Part shown: positions 33,201 through 44,900 of the stretch, piece by piece | Layout of the letters: each line of letters begins with the position of its first letter | Numbering within the stretch: the stretch's first letter is position 1 | Source of the DNA: Chrysaora quinquecirrha | Taxonomy: Eukaryota; Cnidaria; Scyphozoa; Semaeostomeae; Pelagiidae | Assembly (NCBI GenBank): GCA_014526335.1 | Contig: JACTAT010000025.1 | Span: forward strand, 595,235-659,234 | Reading direction: 5' to 3' | DNA length: 64,000 nucleotides | The notes under the pieces: model-generated | Seen by the model: the letters and a program-made list of their open reading frames with translations, nothing else | Database searches by the model: none | Told to the model about the DNA's origin: nothing | Position numbers and translations under genes: made by a program

Positions 33201-34201
33201 AAAGCAAGAGTTACTCAAGAAACAGTGTGAGGAAACAGAAATCGCTTTGGTCAATAAGAAAGAAATTGCCAATGAAACGAGCTCAAGTCTCGAATTTAAA
33301 AGGTAACCATTAAGCGTTTTACTTGAGAAGATTGGAACTTTTCTTAAACAAGACAAAAAAAACGAAAACTGGGTAGACATTTTCGGAGGCAGATAAAGTT
33401 AAGTAACGTAACGAACATCGACACTGGCTGTGTAGCTGTCGTAGCATGCGGGCGTGAAGTCCGACCACATTGACCACACTGACGCAAGAGCCAGCTGGAT
33501 TAAACAGCGACCTCACAGCATCTGCGATCGCGCTGAAGGTGAAATGGCGCATTTAGGACCAGTCCCAAGTTTCTCAGAAGAAGAAGAACTCATAAGACCT
33601 TGACACTGGCTGTTGAGCTGCCGTTGCTTGGGCTCGAACCTTGACCACACTGAACAAACTGGCGTAAGATGCAGCTGCATAAGACCGCGTCTTTATAGGC
33701 ATCTGCGATTGCGCTGAAGATGTAATGCTGTTTTAGAGCCTGCCGCAAGGATCCCAGAAGTAGATGAACTAATGAAACCTCGAACCTGGCTGTTAAACAG
33801 TCGTGCCTTGGACTCGAACTCCGGCCATGAGAGCCAGCTGAACCAACGGGACCTTGCTGCTGCCGGATTATACTGTATCAGGCACTTAACCACATAGTAT
33901 CCGAAGCAACTTATACTACGCTATATTCATCATTTGTAGAATCTCAGAAGAACTGAACGCATGTCAGAGGAAGTCAGTGGAACTGAATAAAAGGAGGCAA
34001 GAATTGTTATCGGAGTTATACCATAATCAGCAACAGTTCATGAAAGCGGACTCAAAGAGACAAGCAACTTCCACACAACATGCAAGCCAAAGCAGTGGTA
34101 TAAAGAAAGAAACCAGTGCACCAGGAAGAGTCAACCTATTTAAGAGTATCTATGCTCAGAAAGACAAAAGATATGGCAATGGCAGTGGAAAAGCAAACTG
34201 A
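30220..34201 (+). CDS. coiled-coil protein, CCDC172-like
   Basis: Seven exons: 30220-30301, 31087-31289, 31806-31837, 32217-32350, 32982-33083, 33200-33302, 33940-34201. Phases agree throughout, giving 305 residues. It starts MSLLDELFGQILQSEE and is almost entirely charged heptad-type coiled coil. Examples are LELQSKIKDAEFDL, KYELPTNFERDYDRQLEKE and LKEQAEEINKSIMEI. A Ser/Gln-rich basic tail (APGRVNLFKSIYAQKDK) follows. The N-terminus and the FxxxYxLxxxxERD-like central segment resemble CCDC172, a tektin-associated coiled-coil protein of sperm tails, but the tail is longer than in mammals (about 258 residues). Another coiled-coil family cannot be excluded. An AATAAA signal lies at 34266. An X-box upstream fits ciliary expression. 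Confidence 0.7.
30648..31021. mobile_element. palindromic MITE, family A, copy lacking the left end
   Basis: Repeated CAAATGTTTGACAAACAATG units end at GGGGAGGGCCTAAG. It is intronic, ending about 65 bp before exon 2 of the CCDC172-like gene. Confidence 0.65.
31318..31470 (+). mobile_element. tRNA-derived SINE copy
   Basis: An A-box-like GCGGTGAGGCTG is followed by the B-box GGGGTTCGAGCCC and the family tail (ACTGAGATCC, ATACACCATTTCAC). Located in intron 2 of the CCDC172-like gene. Confidence 0.65.
31855..32142. mobile_element. palindromic MITE, family A, near-complete copy
   Basis: The left end CTAAGGCCCTTGCAAA is mirrored by a right arm ending ATGTTTGATCATTTGACAAG. Located in intron 3 of the CCDC172-like gene. 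Confidence 0.65.
32400..32790. repeat. two related copies of a dispersed repeat
   Basis: AACACTAGGATAG, then TTTTCCAC and GGCATACCA-type words occur around 32440-32570 and again around 32650-32770. They are probably degraded SINE-like units in intron 4 of the CCDC172-like gene. Confidence 0.45.
33400..33865 (-). mobile_element. three tandem copies of the tRNA-derived SINE
   Basis: Three successive units of about 150-180 bp each carry the GAC(A/C)CTGGCTGT motif, a GGGCTCGAACC-type B-box complement, the CAGCTG(G/C) A-box side and the GATGTAATG/GGTGAAATGG tail. Read on the minus strand they match the other SINE copies. They fill most of intron 6 of the CCDC172-like gene. Confidence 0.6.
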
Positions 34202-35100
34202 CAGCTATGCTAAGTTTGAGATAGTTTAAGCACAGCATAGTAGTTAACTGATCATCCAAAATCTGAATAAACTTGAAGAAAACTTTATCTGTCTATACTG
34301 AATCTTGGCTGTGTTTCGTATTTCTTGGGTTCTGCATGCACGGATTACGACCCCACTATAGTAGTATACTTTGTTTCTTGCTCCAGCTGTAACGTTATAA
34401 CGTTGTATTTGCTGTTCTCTTGATCATTAGCATAATGGTGGATTTTTAGGCCATAGGCGTTCGTCTTACTTTAAATCAACTTTGACTCGGCAACATCTCC
34501 CAAAATTTTCACATTGCAGTCCGGTTCGCATATGCATCACATCTTTCGCGATATGCGCTCCCTGCTCGTAATCATGAATTGCAAGCCGGCATAGTCAAAA
34601 GCCGACATTAAAGAGGAGATGAACCACAATATCATTGCCCGATGATGGGAGACAGAGCTCTCCCGAAACATTGCCCTGATAACTATCAAAGGCGATTATC
34701 ATCTCTAATACTGTGTCACAGACAGCCTTGATAAGTTCGAATATATTTACTCTACTCTCGATGTTATCACCACATCATGTTAGCAAAATTGCCCGATGAT
34801 GGGATCAGGGAGATTACTCAATGGATGGGATGGTCGATAAGCGTGAATATGTATACTCAAAAGCGAACAATCGACTTAGATGCTTATACAGTACAAAGGG
34901 CATACGTCCCAAAACATTAGTTGAAAAATTTTCAATATTAAGCTTGCGCCGCGTCCTGTCACGAAAATATTTCATAAATTCCTGTGCTTGGCAGATCTCG
35001 CAACAGTAACTGATCATCTAGTGAACACAGATTCATAGGTATGTCTACATCGAAACGGAAAAGTAAATACGTGTTAAATAAGAAAGAAAAAACCTGTAGC
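34202..35100. other. convergent intergenic DNA
   Basis: AATAAA at 34266-34271 serves the CCDC172-like gene. A sequence GCCCGATGATGGGA occurs at about 34637 and again at 34790, so a small repeat is present. No gene recognised. Confidence 0.4.
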
Positions 35101-38100
35101 TTAGTCTCTTCTAAGAGGAAACATCTCTTCAGTGACACCATCTTTTGTTATGACATTGATTCTTACTCCATCACCTGTATTAATATCTCGTTCGGCTGCT
35201 GAGATAAAAATGTCCTTGACAAACTGAATGCATTTGTCTTTCGACAATACTTCGGTTGAAGGGTCTTTCTGGTTCTTACGTCCAACCTTATAATCAAAAC
35301 AAAAAATCATAAAACTAATGCTGACTCTCAAGAAATCTCAAAGACTTGGAAAAAGACATTTAATGAAGTATTTTTCTTTTTGTGAGTTGCTTGTATCTTG
35401 TTTTCTGAATTTCTGCACATATTTTCAACTTCTGTTGTTGCAGATTCCTTTACTCGCTTTTTCTTCCATTATTCGTCAGTTTGGAGCAAAATTTGCTGAG
35501 CTACCTCTCCTAAAACGACCGTAATTCCAGTCGTTGCGCACGGAGAGGATTGCCTTACTGGAAATGTCTACCATTTTCCAGAAAAACGTCACGCCCGACC
35601 CAAGCCACTTTGAAAAGGTCAGTTGTCCATTTTAAGAGATGTCCGTTATTGGAGGTTCTACTGATACTCGCTTCATAAGAAATCGAGAAAATAATGGAAG
35701 AAATAATAACCTGATTATCTAGAAATGGCTGCAACATAGCGGCTGAAGAACCTTCTGCTCTGTATGCTTCCCTTTCATAAGAACCAACAGGATCAAAACT
35801 ATAAATTGCACCTTTACCTAGAAAAATATTTCTTCATTACAGTAAATGTTTAAAAGATGTCAATAGCGCAATGGCTCGGGAAGTGAAACTTTAAACCTAG
35901 ACTAATTTCTAAATGTTTTATATGATTTTAGCATCGAAAACTCGAAATCTTGAAGTTTTGAAAATTCAAATCTCGCCCTCTATGCGACGAAAAGGGTTTA
36001 TTTGCACGGAAAGAAGAACGGGTCCTAGAAAATGATCAGAAAACGCACGGAGAAAGTACACTACCGGTAATTATATCTTGAGAAGTAAGGGTACAAATTA
36101 GATATCTATATTGAGCCTTACCTTCACTGTCAAGCCCAGCAACAATGTTATATGTATAATATGGGAAGAATCGTTTGTAATATAGCATTGTTGAAAGCAT
36201 TTGTGCTATGGCTGAACAACTGTAAAAGAAATATGAAATTTGGTCTGACGTTGTAAGAAATGTTAGAAATAACTAATTTAACGATAAAAATTAATTTCTA
36301 TGATAGAAAAAATTGTATGAGGTGACATTTCTTATGGCCAAAACAGGGATCTTTCGCATTCAAAATTTTGTCTCTTATTCATTAATATTTCTATTCTTTA
36401 ATGGGTGCTCTCTGCCCTTCTCTGATAAGCGCCTCTCTGAAATTCTGTAAGTAAGGTCCTGTCAGTAAAAATATAATTTAAAAAGAGCACTTTAGGCTCA
36501 TTAGAAGGAATAGGGGGCCTGATATAGGGGTACCAGAAGACGTGAAACAGAGGTGAAAAATCAGCTCGAATCCACAATCCACAAAAAAGCAACAATGGAA
36601 TGACATAACTCATGATGCAAACACTGTTTTAATTACATTTTCTAGCAGTTATTGTGCATAAAGTTATACACTGATGTCAATAACACACCAAAAGATGCAA
36701 GATGCAACTTGAAGTGGCAAACTGTATAAAAAGCCTTGTCAGATCCATAAACCTATAATATGGTAAACTTGGTTCTCAGTCTGAAAATCCAAGTATTAAA
36801 AATAAAGAAGTATTATTGTACAACATAAAAATTAAGAACTTATAATGGTCTCACCGCATGGTCTTTCCATGTTCATGCTGATACATCTAGAAGCGAAAAG
36901 TTTGATGCAGTCAGAAATAATGAATTAATTGTCAGCTTGAAGCAATCAAAATTGGGTCAAAATGTCTACAAAATTTAAAACAAAGTACCTTTAATCTCAT
37001 TGAAACATTTCGTGTAAGTGTAAGAACATCTCCATGGAATCCAGTGCATCCTAGCACTGTTTTATCAGTTCTAAAAAGGATGAAATAATAGTTACAAATG
37101 AGCAGCAGCACACAATACGGGGGAATCAGGCTGTTGGTTAAATGCCACCCACTTACCTAAATATCCATAAAACAGTGACTTGGCTCGTAAAATAGCAAAG
37201 TCACTTGATTTGACCAGGACCAACTAAAGTTAAAGTTTGAATGTTTGAGTTAAGAAATGGCCCATGAGGTAAAGCTTGATCTTAAAGCTTTCAGAGCAGC
37301 ATGCCCACACTCCTTGATTGGTGAGCTTTTAGCGCACATGTCCCTTATGCCATACTTCTACAACAGTGGAGTACGGTAGTGTTCGAGGAAATCTCATTCA
37401 TGAACAACCACATTTCCATTGTTCTTTTCTATTGATCTATCCTTTATCTTCCAAATGCACACACTACAATCTGCAGACATGTCAAGCAACACAGAATTGA
37501 AAGTTTGCTCTGCCCTGGCAAGTCGGCACTTTAATTGACCGTGCAGCTAGAATGAACAATAGATCACGCAACCTTTCTATTGTTCTCTTTGCCACGCAAA
37601 CGCACAACGTTTTTTCGGCAAACTTTCATCAAACTTTCCAGTCTGGCAAGCAACTGCACCAAAATTTTCAAACTCAATGTCCAATATCTCCAGCTCAAAG
37701 CTGTGTACATATGGGCCAGTGTGCATTCCCTGTAGCCTACAATGAAGATCTCCAGCATGGAGTCTGAAACTTGGAGCTTCACATCTTAATTTTCATATCA
37801 CCTCCAGAGTGCCGTGATTTTAAGAGGATTTGCAGAGCGCCATAGTGTAACTGAAAGCCCAATCCAATATGAAATTCAAGGTCCGATGGGGCATGCCGGC
37901 ATAGTGTAACTGGGGCCTTAGCCTGAAGTCCGATTAGGTTGGCATATTCTCTGCCATGGGCAGTAGCATGGAATGCACCCTGGTGTGTGGAATCCATGAA
38001 ACAAACTGACATCTGCATACTTACAACTTATAAAGCTTTGAAGATTCTCTAGAATGAATAAGGAACCCTTCACTCAGTCTTGTATCTGATGCAATTATAG

Positions 38101-38319
38101 TATAATCTTCACCAGCTATCGCCAAAATGGTCCTGCAAGATAAAATTCAGTAAATAAAAAGACTTGCCTTGGTTTATGAAAAATGGGTGAAGTGGGTAAA
38201 ACTAACCATTTTTGTACCAGGTCTTATTAATGATTTTTTTAAATAGGACAACTTTCTTACCCTCCGTGGAAAGAATAGGGGGAGAACTGATGCTGTACTG
38301 GTCCGTTGTTCAACTCCAT
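35101..38319 (-). CDS. PSMB1: proteasome subunit beta type-1 (20S beta-6)
   Basis: A non-catalytic beta ring subunit of the 20S proteasome core. Seven exons on the minus strand: 38261-38319, 38025-38132, 36989-37070, 36855-36886, 36122-36219, 35711-35817, 35101-35286. Every junction is GT-AG and the phases agree, giving 223 residues (mammalian protein about 241). Seen in order: [20 protein letters not shown], then [75 protein letters not shown], and the C-terminus [15 protein letters not shown] ending PLRRD. The usual N-terminal extension is shorter. It is head-to-head with JKAMP, whose product brings proteasomes to the ER membrane. Expression should be constitutive. Confidence 0.96.
35335..35620. 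mobile_element. palindromic element, family B, half copy
   Basis: CCATTTTCCAGAAAAACGTC followed by GCCCGACCCAAGCC, plus upstream TTTTTGTGAGTTGCTTG, matches one arm of the element at 13764-14238. Located in the last intron of PSMB1. Confidence 0.6.
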
Positions 38320-38997
38320 TTCAAAGCTAAGGCAAACTTTCCCTCTTTACTTTGTTGCCCAAAAGTGCAAGAAGCAACCAAGATGACAATGCAAAAAATT
38401 GGAAATGCTCCACAAAAGAAATTTTGATTTAACCTCGTTTGAAGAATCAGAATGAGGCTTTATTTAAAGTTCCTCAACTCCCTGTGACTTGCACATTCGC
38501 TTTGGTTCTTTCTTGATGGGAACTGAAGACTATTCGGCTAATTAGTCTTCCTTTTGGTTTTGATTTACAGAAAATTAACCAAGTAAGCGGGAATTTTTAC
38601 TTATTTTGATTCATTTTGATTATTTCTTATACCCAGTAGATCCAATCCGTGTGATAATGTGAAGAATTTCGTCCATAAATACCTATGTGTTGAATGAAGT
38701 TTAGGACGTTCTGTTCTGCCTCAGAGCATCTGGATCTTGTTGTGGTCGTCAAGGTCAAGTTTGGCAGAAGCGCATCAAAAGGACATCATTTGTGTTTTTA
38801 AAGGAGAGAAAAGCATTCAGAAAACTATCAGAGTTTTTCATGTTGCAGAAGTCCTGGAGTACTGATTAATGCTGCAAAGATCTGCAGCTTTTCACAGAAA
38901 GCAACTTTCAACCTTTTTTCAGAATGTCAAGTCAAGAATGAAATCTAGGGTGTTTTGTGTCATGAGTGGACATTTAAGTGTCCTGTGAAACACTGGC
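38320..38997. promoter_or_regulatory. shared 5' region of PSMB1 and JKAMP
   Basis: 678 bp lie between the divergent starts. An in-frame TGA four codons before the JKAMP ATG fixes that start. No clear proteasome-specific element was recognised. A bidirectional promoter is inferred from the layout. Confidence 0.4.
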
Positions 38998-39966
38998 ATG
39001 ATCAGAAAAATGCTTCGTCACTTTATTTCCAGTGGGAGTCGTATATTAATCTTTCTTTTGGCATTAAATTCTGATCAAGTATGGTCGAAAAAGCTGACCA
39101 AATGCCCTGGGTTATATTGTGGCAGAGTAGAACAGTATTCTACAGTTCAGAATATTTCAGACTGCAGAGCATGTCCTAGAGGATACAGAACTGATGGCTT
39201 TGTGTGCCAAAAATGCAACTCAAATTTATTACTATACGACTGTTTATATCTTGGATTCATGGCATTACTTATACCAGTCATCAACTGTCATTTTATACAT
39301 TATTTTGAGCCGAAGAAAGCTTTGGTTACTATTCTGCATATCACAACTATTTTGGAATCAATTATTTCAGTTTTTGTATCATTACTAACAGTTGAGCCGT
39401 ACGGAGAATTAATATTAAAAACTTGCAGAACAACATCAATGAAAGACTGGTATACAGTGTTCTATAACCCCAAACCAGATTTTGTTAATAAAATACACTG
39501 CACACAAGAAGCAGTCTATCCGTTGTTTACTATAGTATTCATATACATTGCAAGTTGCTTGGTTTTATGTCTGACAATTAGACCACTGGTGATATTCTTT
39601 CTTAAAGATATTCCTGGAAGGAAGTCTTTGTACGCATCAATGTATCTACTACCAATGATAACTGCAATTCATGCAATCTTCTCCGGCATCATTTACTACT
39701 CATTTCCGTACCTAATACTAGTTACATCATCGCTTGGAAGTGCAATTTATCTGTCACTCAAAGACGACAATGTGTGGGATGTATGGAAGAATGTTGGTTC
39801 AGTTTTTTTGATACTGACTTATTGCTTAGCAAATGCTTATGGGATTGTTTCTATTACACTTTTTAGTGATCCAATCCGAGATGGAATTATGTTATTGTTA
39901 ATATTCTTGCCCATTTTGTTTTATTTTCTAACATTTAGATTAACGGAACCCAGTAAATTTGTTTGA
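38998..39966 (+). CDS. JKAMP: JNK1/MAPK8-associated membrane protein (JAMP)
   Basis: A polytopic ER membrane protein that in mammals links proteasomes and ERAD factors to the ER and regulates JNK. Uninterrupted ORF of 322 residues (mammalian about 310). Seen: a Cys-rich lumenal segment (CPGLYCG, CRACPRGYRTDGFVC, about residues 36-75); several membrane segments; and conserved stretches YDCLYLGFMALLIP, DWYTVFYNPKPDF, HCTQEAVYPLFTIVFIY, NAYGIVSI and LTEPSKF near the end. An in-frame TGA just upstream supports this ATG. The N-terminus has an extra hydrophobic stretch (ILIFLLALNS) that could be a signal peptide, not typical of the mammalian protein. It has no introns although its neighbours are split. 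It is head-to-head with PSMB1. Confidence 0.95.
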   Translation: MIRKMLRHFISSGSRILIFLLALNSDQVWSKKLTKCPGLYCGRVEQYSTVQNISDCRACPRGYRTDGFVCQKCNSNLLLYDCLYLGFMALLIPVINCHFIHYFEPKKALVTILHITTILESIISVFVSLLTVEPYGELILKTCRTTSMKDWYTVFYNPKPDFVNKIHCTQEAVYPLFTIVFIYIASCLVLCLTIRPLVIFFLKDIPGRKSLYASMYLLPMITAIHAIFSGIIYYSFPYLILVTSSLGSAIYLSLKDDNVWDVWKNVGSVFLILTYCLANAYGIVSITLFSDPIRDGIMLLLIFLPILFYFLTFRLTEPSKFV

Positions 39967-40797
39967 TATCAAATTCAAGATAAAAAAGTGGAAAATGCTG
40001 AACCTTGATCAGATCAGAAATAATGTGGACTTTCTTAATTACCAAAATACATTAGCTGATTTGCCTTTTTCAGATTATTTGAATAATTTCCATAACAGTA
40101 TGCTTTGCTATGACTTTAAAACTGTATTAGTTGTTAAGATTCTCTTAGCTGTATTAGAACCTTTCTTAGAGCCCTTGTGTTAGCTTTTTGTAGATATTTG
40201 AACATTTTTGAGAACTGATTAGAAATTTCTGTATCATTTGATAAGGAACTCATAAGGTTGGTGTAAAGCTTCTTCTGTTCATCTTGTGGATGATTTGTTG
40301 CAAAATAGACTGAAAGAGTTGATAAAGAGATATATTTTTGAGTTAGATGGTCTTCTGAATTGGCAGACACCTGGAGTGTGAAAGAGTGCAATTTTCTGCC
40401 TAAAGGATGGGGAGAACAATTGCCTTTTGTATGAAACATTAGAGGAATTTAATGCCTTTTTTGCTGACATCTTCCAAGGCTTCAACAATTGCTTCATCCC
40501 AAATAATCTGCAAAGTGAGTACCACTTTAATTATATTGGGCCTCTGTAGGTGTAATATGATCCTTTAAAATCAAAAGCTTTCCTAATAAGCTGATGCTAC
40601 AAGCTGCCATGTGTAATGCCAAGTCGAGACATGTTGTTTTAAGCAATTTATGTATTATGACTCATATTCAATAATTCAAGAAATACATGTCAGGATAATT
40701 GTCTATAATACACTATGTCCCCATTGCAAATAACTAACCCAGAAATTAATTGTTTTAATGGTCAACAAAACAACATTGTCACAGTTCACAAATTTCT
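39967..40797. other. JKAMP-SNAPIN convergent region
   Basis: Both 3' UTRs are expected here. On the minus strand a short frame preceded by an acceptor-like TTTGCAG near 40507 reads IIWDEAIVEALEDVSKKG and stops soon after. The opposite strand reads FNAFFADIFQGFNN and then a GTGAGT donor. Neither could be joined to a gene. Confidence 0.35.
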
Positions 40798-41663
40798 TCA
40801 ACTCATTGGCCCTTCAAGCATTGCTTTCTTTTTATTAGTCTCTTTAAGGATGTTTTGCTGCAGTTTATTCAGTCGTTCCTGAAAACAATAAAACACAGAG
40901 ATGAAAAATAGATGAAAGTCAAAAAACTTTAAAAGCTTTTGTTGATGTCTAATGTCATTTTATGCTTCAAAACAAAATAATATAATGCTTACATGAGCAT
41001 TATTCAGCACACTGTTAACTAAAACAACTCTTCGTCTGCAATTCAATAATTTCTTCACATAAGTTTCGAGATCAATTGGTGGTTTTTGCAGTGATGCGAG
41101 CTTCTGTAAATCTAAGGAGGAAATAATGAAAATTAAAATAAGTAGGAAATCTAAAACAGATAAATTTAAAGCCTTCATAATTTAAAGTTCATTACCTACT
41201 ATCAAAACTACTTTCTGTAGCAAAGCGCAATTCTCTTTACGCTACTTACTACAGTATTTCCTTACAGGCAATTAATGTTTCGGGTTACCTAAAACATCTG
41301 CCAACAAGCTAGCAAGTTAAATCATCTAACAATCAGCCTTTACCATGTGTTAACTGGTCAATGTGTTCCCTTAGATCAACTTGGCTTTTCCTGAAAAAAA
41401 TAAAAATATGATAATTTCTTTCCATTTGAAAGTTTAAGTTTTGATGCTAAAAGGCAAAGGTAAAAACTAGGCCTACTATCCGTCAATCTACAATTCGCCC
41501 TAGAAATTTATACTTACCGTATATTCAAGACTCGATCATCAACTTCTTCGACAGCTGGTTGAAGCAGCTGCAATATACCAAGAGTTAAATCGTCTGAGGC
41601 TGAATTTCTATCGTCATTATTCTCCAACTTATCTTCCCCACTGCTACTCGTGTCTTCCGACAT
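40798..41663 (-). CDS. SNAPIN: Snapin, BLOC-1 and SNARE-associated protein
   Basis: A small coiled-coil protein of the BLOC-1/BORC complexes that also binds SNAP-25; it acts in lysosome-related organelle traffic and synaptic-vesicle release. Four exons on the minus strand: 41518-41663, 41344-41390, 40993-41111, 40798-40878. Phases agree, giving 130 residues (human 136). Conserved stretches: LLQPAVEEVDDRVLNIR, then KSQVDLREHIDQL, DLETYVKKLLNCRRRVVLVN and RLNKLQQNILKETNKKKAML. The start MSEDTSSSGEDKL was chosen by length. An in-frame ATG at 41774 would add 37 residues without homology. It is head-to-head with the Flower gene, 250 bp between starts. Confidence 0.95.
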
Positions 41664-41913
41664 TTTGTTTTTCTCTGTGTTCCGTTGTTCATGGACAAAA
41701 GTGGGCATGCGCGAAATGTGAGAACCAACAACAAAACAACAACAACATTCACCAGGCGTCGTCGTCGTCTTCACTCTTCAATCGCGTGAGTATGGAAGTG
41801 TCATCAAGTTAGAAAGTTGGGCAGTGATCACGCAAATTGATGTGCGATCAGCCAAATAAACAAGCCTTAGCTATTCACGATGGCCTGATTCGTTGCTTCA
41901 GAAAGATAACAAG
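41664..41913. promoter_or_regulatory. compact bidirectional promoter, SNAPIN and Flower
   Basis: Only 250 bp separate the two start codons, so the promoter and both 5' UTRs must share this stretch or extend into the neighbouring genes. No TATA box was seen. Confidence 0.5.
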
Positions 41914-44900
41914 ATGACAAAGCCATCTCGAGAAAGCAAGCGATTTGTGAAAATCGAGGCACAAAGCAGTTATGACTATGAGGAGGAGGCCATTGGGTTT
42001 CCTCGGATGGTTGCGCGAATTTGGGGCATGATTGTTTCAATCTGTGAGTTTTAGTTCTAGTTCATGAAATAAAATTCATTATTTACTGTATAGTTTAGTT
42101 TTAACTATTAATTCACGCATCAGATTTCGCTTTGCTCAAAAGAAGTTCTTCAGATTTTGTGGTAGTAATTATCAAATGATTGATAGGTACATGTGATTTG
42201 ATTGACAGATGCTTATATGTATCATTATTTTCATTTCAGCATACATTTCATCTGGTGGATACCTGATGGTGCATCATGATACAACCAAGTGTAATGGCAT
42301 TGGCATATACATGCTGTAAGAAACTCGTTCCACACTAAAACATATTTTTTATATAAGAAACCTAGCTACAGCCTCACTAGTAAAAGTTTCTTAAAGTTTC
42401 TAGTGTTTTAAGAAACACAAAAAGAAAAGAATCTATTATAATTTGCCACAAATCTTAATAGCGGGTATCTCACAAGCTGTTTCTTATTAAAAAAAGCCAA
42501 AACCCTCTTCAGCCAAGCCAGTGTGCATTCCAAGGGGCAATTCACTCTTTGGAATCTCGTACATCCTCAGCTGTAATCTCCAATGTTTTCATAGAGTCCT
42601 ATAAGAATCCTTTTGTCTCAATAGGATTCTTGATGCCTTTTCGAGGAGTGTAATTCCTGCGTATAATTCCCAAGTGATTTTAGATCTTTCAGAAAAAAAG
42701 CCTAGACTATAATTTCCATTATAGAACAATCAATCTTTTGTTTCTCTTCAGATTTGGTTGGCCTGTTCTGGCATGGCAGTAACAAGGAATGCATCCTAGC
42801 CCTTCAGAAAGCAAGCAAGCAATACTTGTCAGTTAACCTGGATCAGGGGGTTCTGATGGATTCTAGTCAACTCAGGGCTCTATGAACTTGCCAGGCATTG
42901 CTTATGATTCCAACAAGAGTGAAATTTGAGCTCAGTCAGGCAGAGCTGACAGAGCTCCTAACCCATTACTTTACCTGCTAAGATACACTACTCAGTTACA
43001 GATGACTCTGCTTGAAGTCAAGGATATTCACTCTTTGTACTATTATTTCTACAACAAATCATGTCAGAAAATCAGTAATTCTAAAGTTATTACTTTTATA
43101 TCTTGCAGGGTAATTGGACTACTGATGCTTGGTTTTGAATGTCCTTGCTTTCTTCTCATTATAAAGTCAAATAAGTACTGCACAGTCATTGATCAAAAGT
43201 ACCATTTTGGGTTAAAGGTATTGTCTATGTTGGGTGAGTTTAACAATACAGTGTATTTCTTTTGAGATTACAGAAGTAGATATAAGAAAGGGACAGGAAC
43301 GTTCAGAGGCAGAGTGGGCCCCTGCATAGTGTTATTGTACCAAACCTTTAGTAGGTTATGAGGGAAGCATTAAGGGAATTTCCATTTTTGGAGGCCCTTT
43401 AACAGCCTGGGCCTTGATGGTCTCACTCTGGAATACCCTGCCTCTCAACAAGGGTTTGTATGCGTTTTATTTCATTGTGAATATTTCAAATGCCAAATAA
43501 ATGGTGTGTTCGGAAGGGTTGAATGCATTTCAAATTTGTCTCATATTTGATTGGATTTAAACGTAACAAAAGAAACATAAGAGTTGCTGTGAAGGAACAC
43601 TTGAAGGAGCTGTGAAGAATCAAATATGCTCCTAGCTATGTTCGATGATATGTTAGTCTGATGAATGCTTTTTAAAATAATAATTTTTTTATTTGTTATA
43701 GATCAGTTGTGCCTCCGCTGGCTCTGTGCTTCAATTTAAAAACAATGCTGACGTCGCTGACAGTGATAATACTAGCTTTGCTTTATTTCTTCCTCACTTG
43801 TTTGCAAGGGTAAGAGTTATTTTCTGTGATTCCATATCATCTTTAGCCATGTTTCCATATTACGATCGTTTGAATCACTGTGATTTACTTCAGCAGCTCA
43901 TGTTTGTGATCAGAGCAAATTTTAGACACGTCTAAGGCCCTGGCCATAGGATCAACCATTTTTAGTCAAACATCGGAAATGATCTTGTCACAAAAATTGT
44001 TTGACTGTTTGGTCACATCATTGTTGCCCATCAAATATTTTTATAGTTTAGTAAATGCATTAAATTTTTCGACTTTTTCCAATGCATCACTGAGCAAATT
44101 CTGCTTTTTGAACAATATTGTATGACAGCTGGCAAATTCTCTAGTTTTTGCGCAAAAAATTTTGATTGTTAGCTACAAAAGATTGGTTTATGTGAGACTG
44201 TAAATGTCCAGTATGGGTAACAAGGATAGCAAGTGTGCCATTAATCAAATCAAATGCTTTTATTTATCCTCTTATCATTCTGTCATTGATATAGACACAA
44301 CGCAAACAAACTGTTGCAGCATAACAAGATCAAATGGCTTTTCCAAAAGTCTCCTACTTCTAAGCATTGGTGAGATAAAATTGATAATGGTAACAGACTG
44401 TGAATTTGCGTGTTCGTCGTGTTTTTGTCAGTTTGAAAAATTCCGTCCCGTGCCGTGGTGTACTTTCAAAGTCAATTCGATTCATACTTAAAATAGAGTG
44501 TTCTAGAATGTGCCAGTTTTTGCAGCTGCATTAATGTTATCCGGTTTCATGTTTATGTCTCGTGATAAAAGTTGCATTGAGTTCTCGTTTAATGTTTTCA
44601 AACGTTACATTGCCCATTCCATTGTGTTTATCCGAAAAGCCAAACTTGCTGTTTTTTCTTTAATGTTGTCAATTAATTTTTATGTTTATAAAAAACTTAA
44701 TTATTACACGATCATTCGCAATAGCAATTCAAAAGTCCTGGCAGAAAGATCAATCATTGTTTATCAAACATTTAAAATTTGCTTATCAAGCTAAATATTT
44801 CACCATTTTGTCTCGTCTCAAACATTGCTCTTAGAAGATTTTTGCCAGCATCAAGCAACTAATGCCTTACAGCATTTTCGGTAAAATATTTGAGATATGC

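Noticed and set aside
40140..40510. Minus frames near the JKAMP/SNAPIN junction (IIWDEAIVEALEDVSKKG) as an extra exon
   Set aside because: It is short, stops early and cannot be linked in phase to SNAPIN or another gene.
41664..41774. Upstream ATG giving Snapin an N-terminal extension (MKTTTTPGECCCC)
   Set aside because: The extension has no homology, contains low-complexity Thr and Cys runs, and would occupy nearly half of the short divergent promoter.
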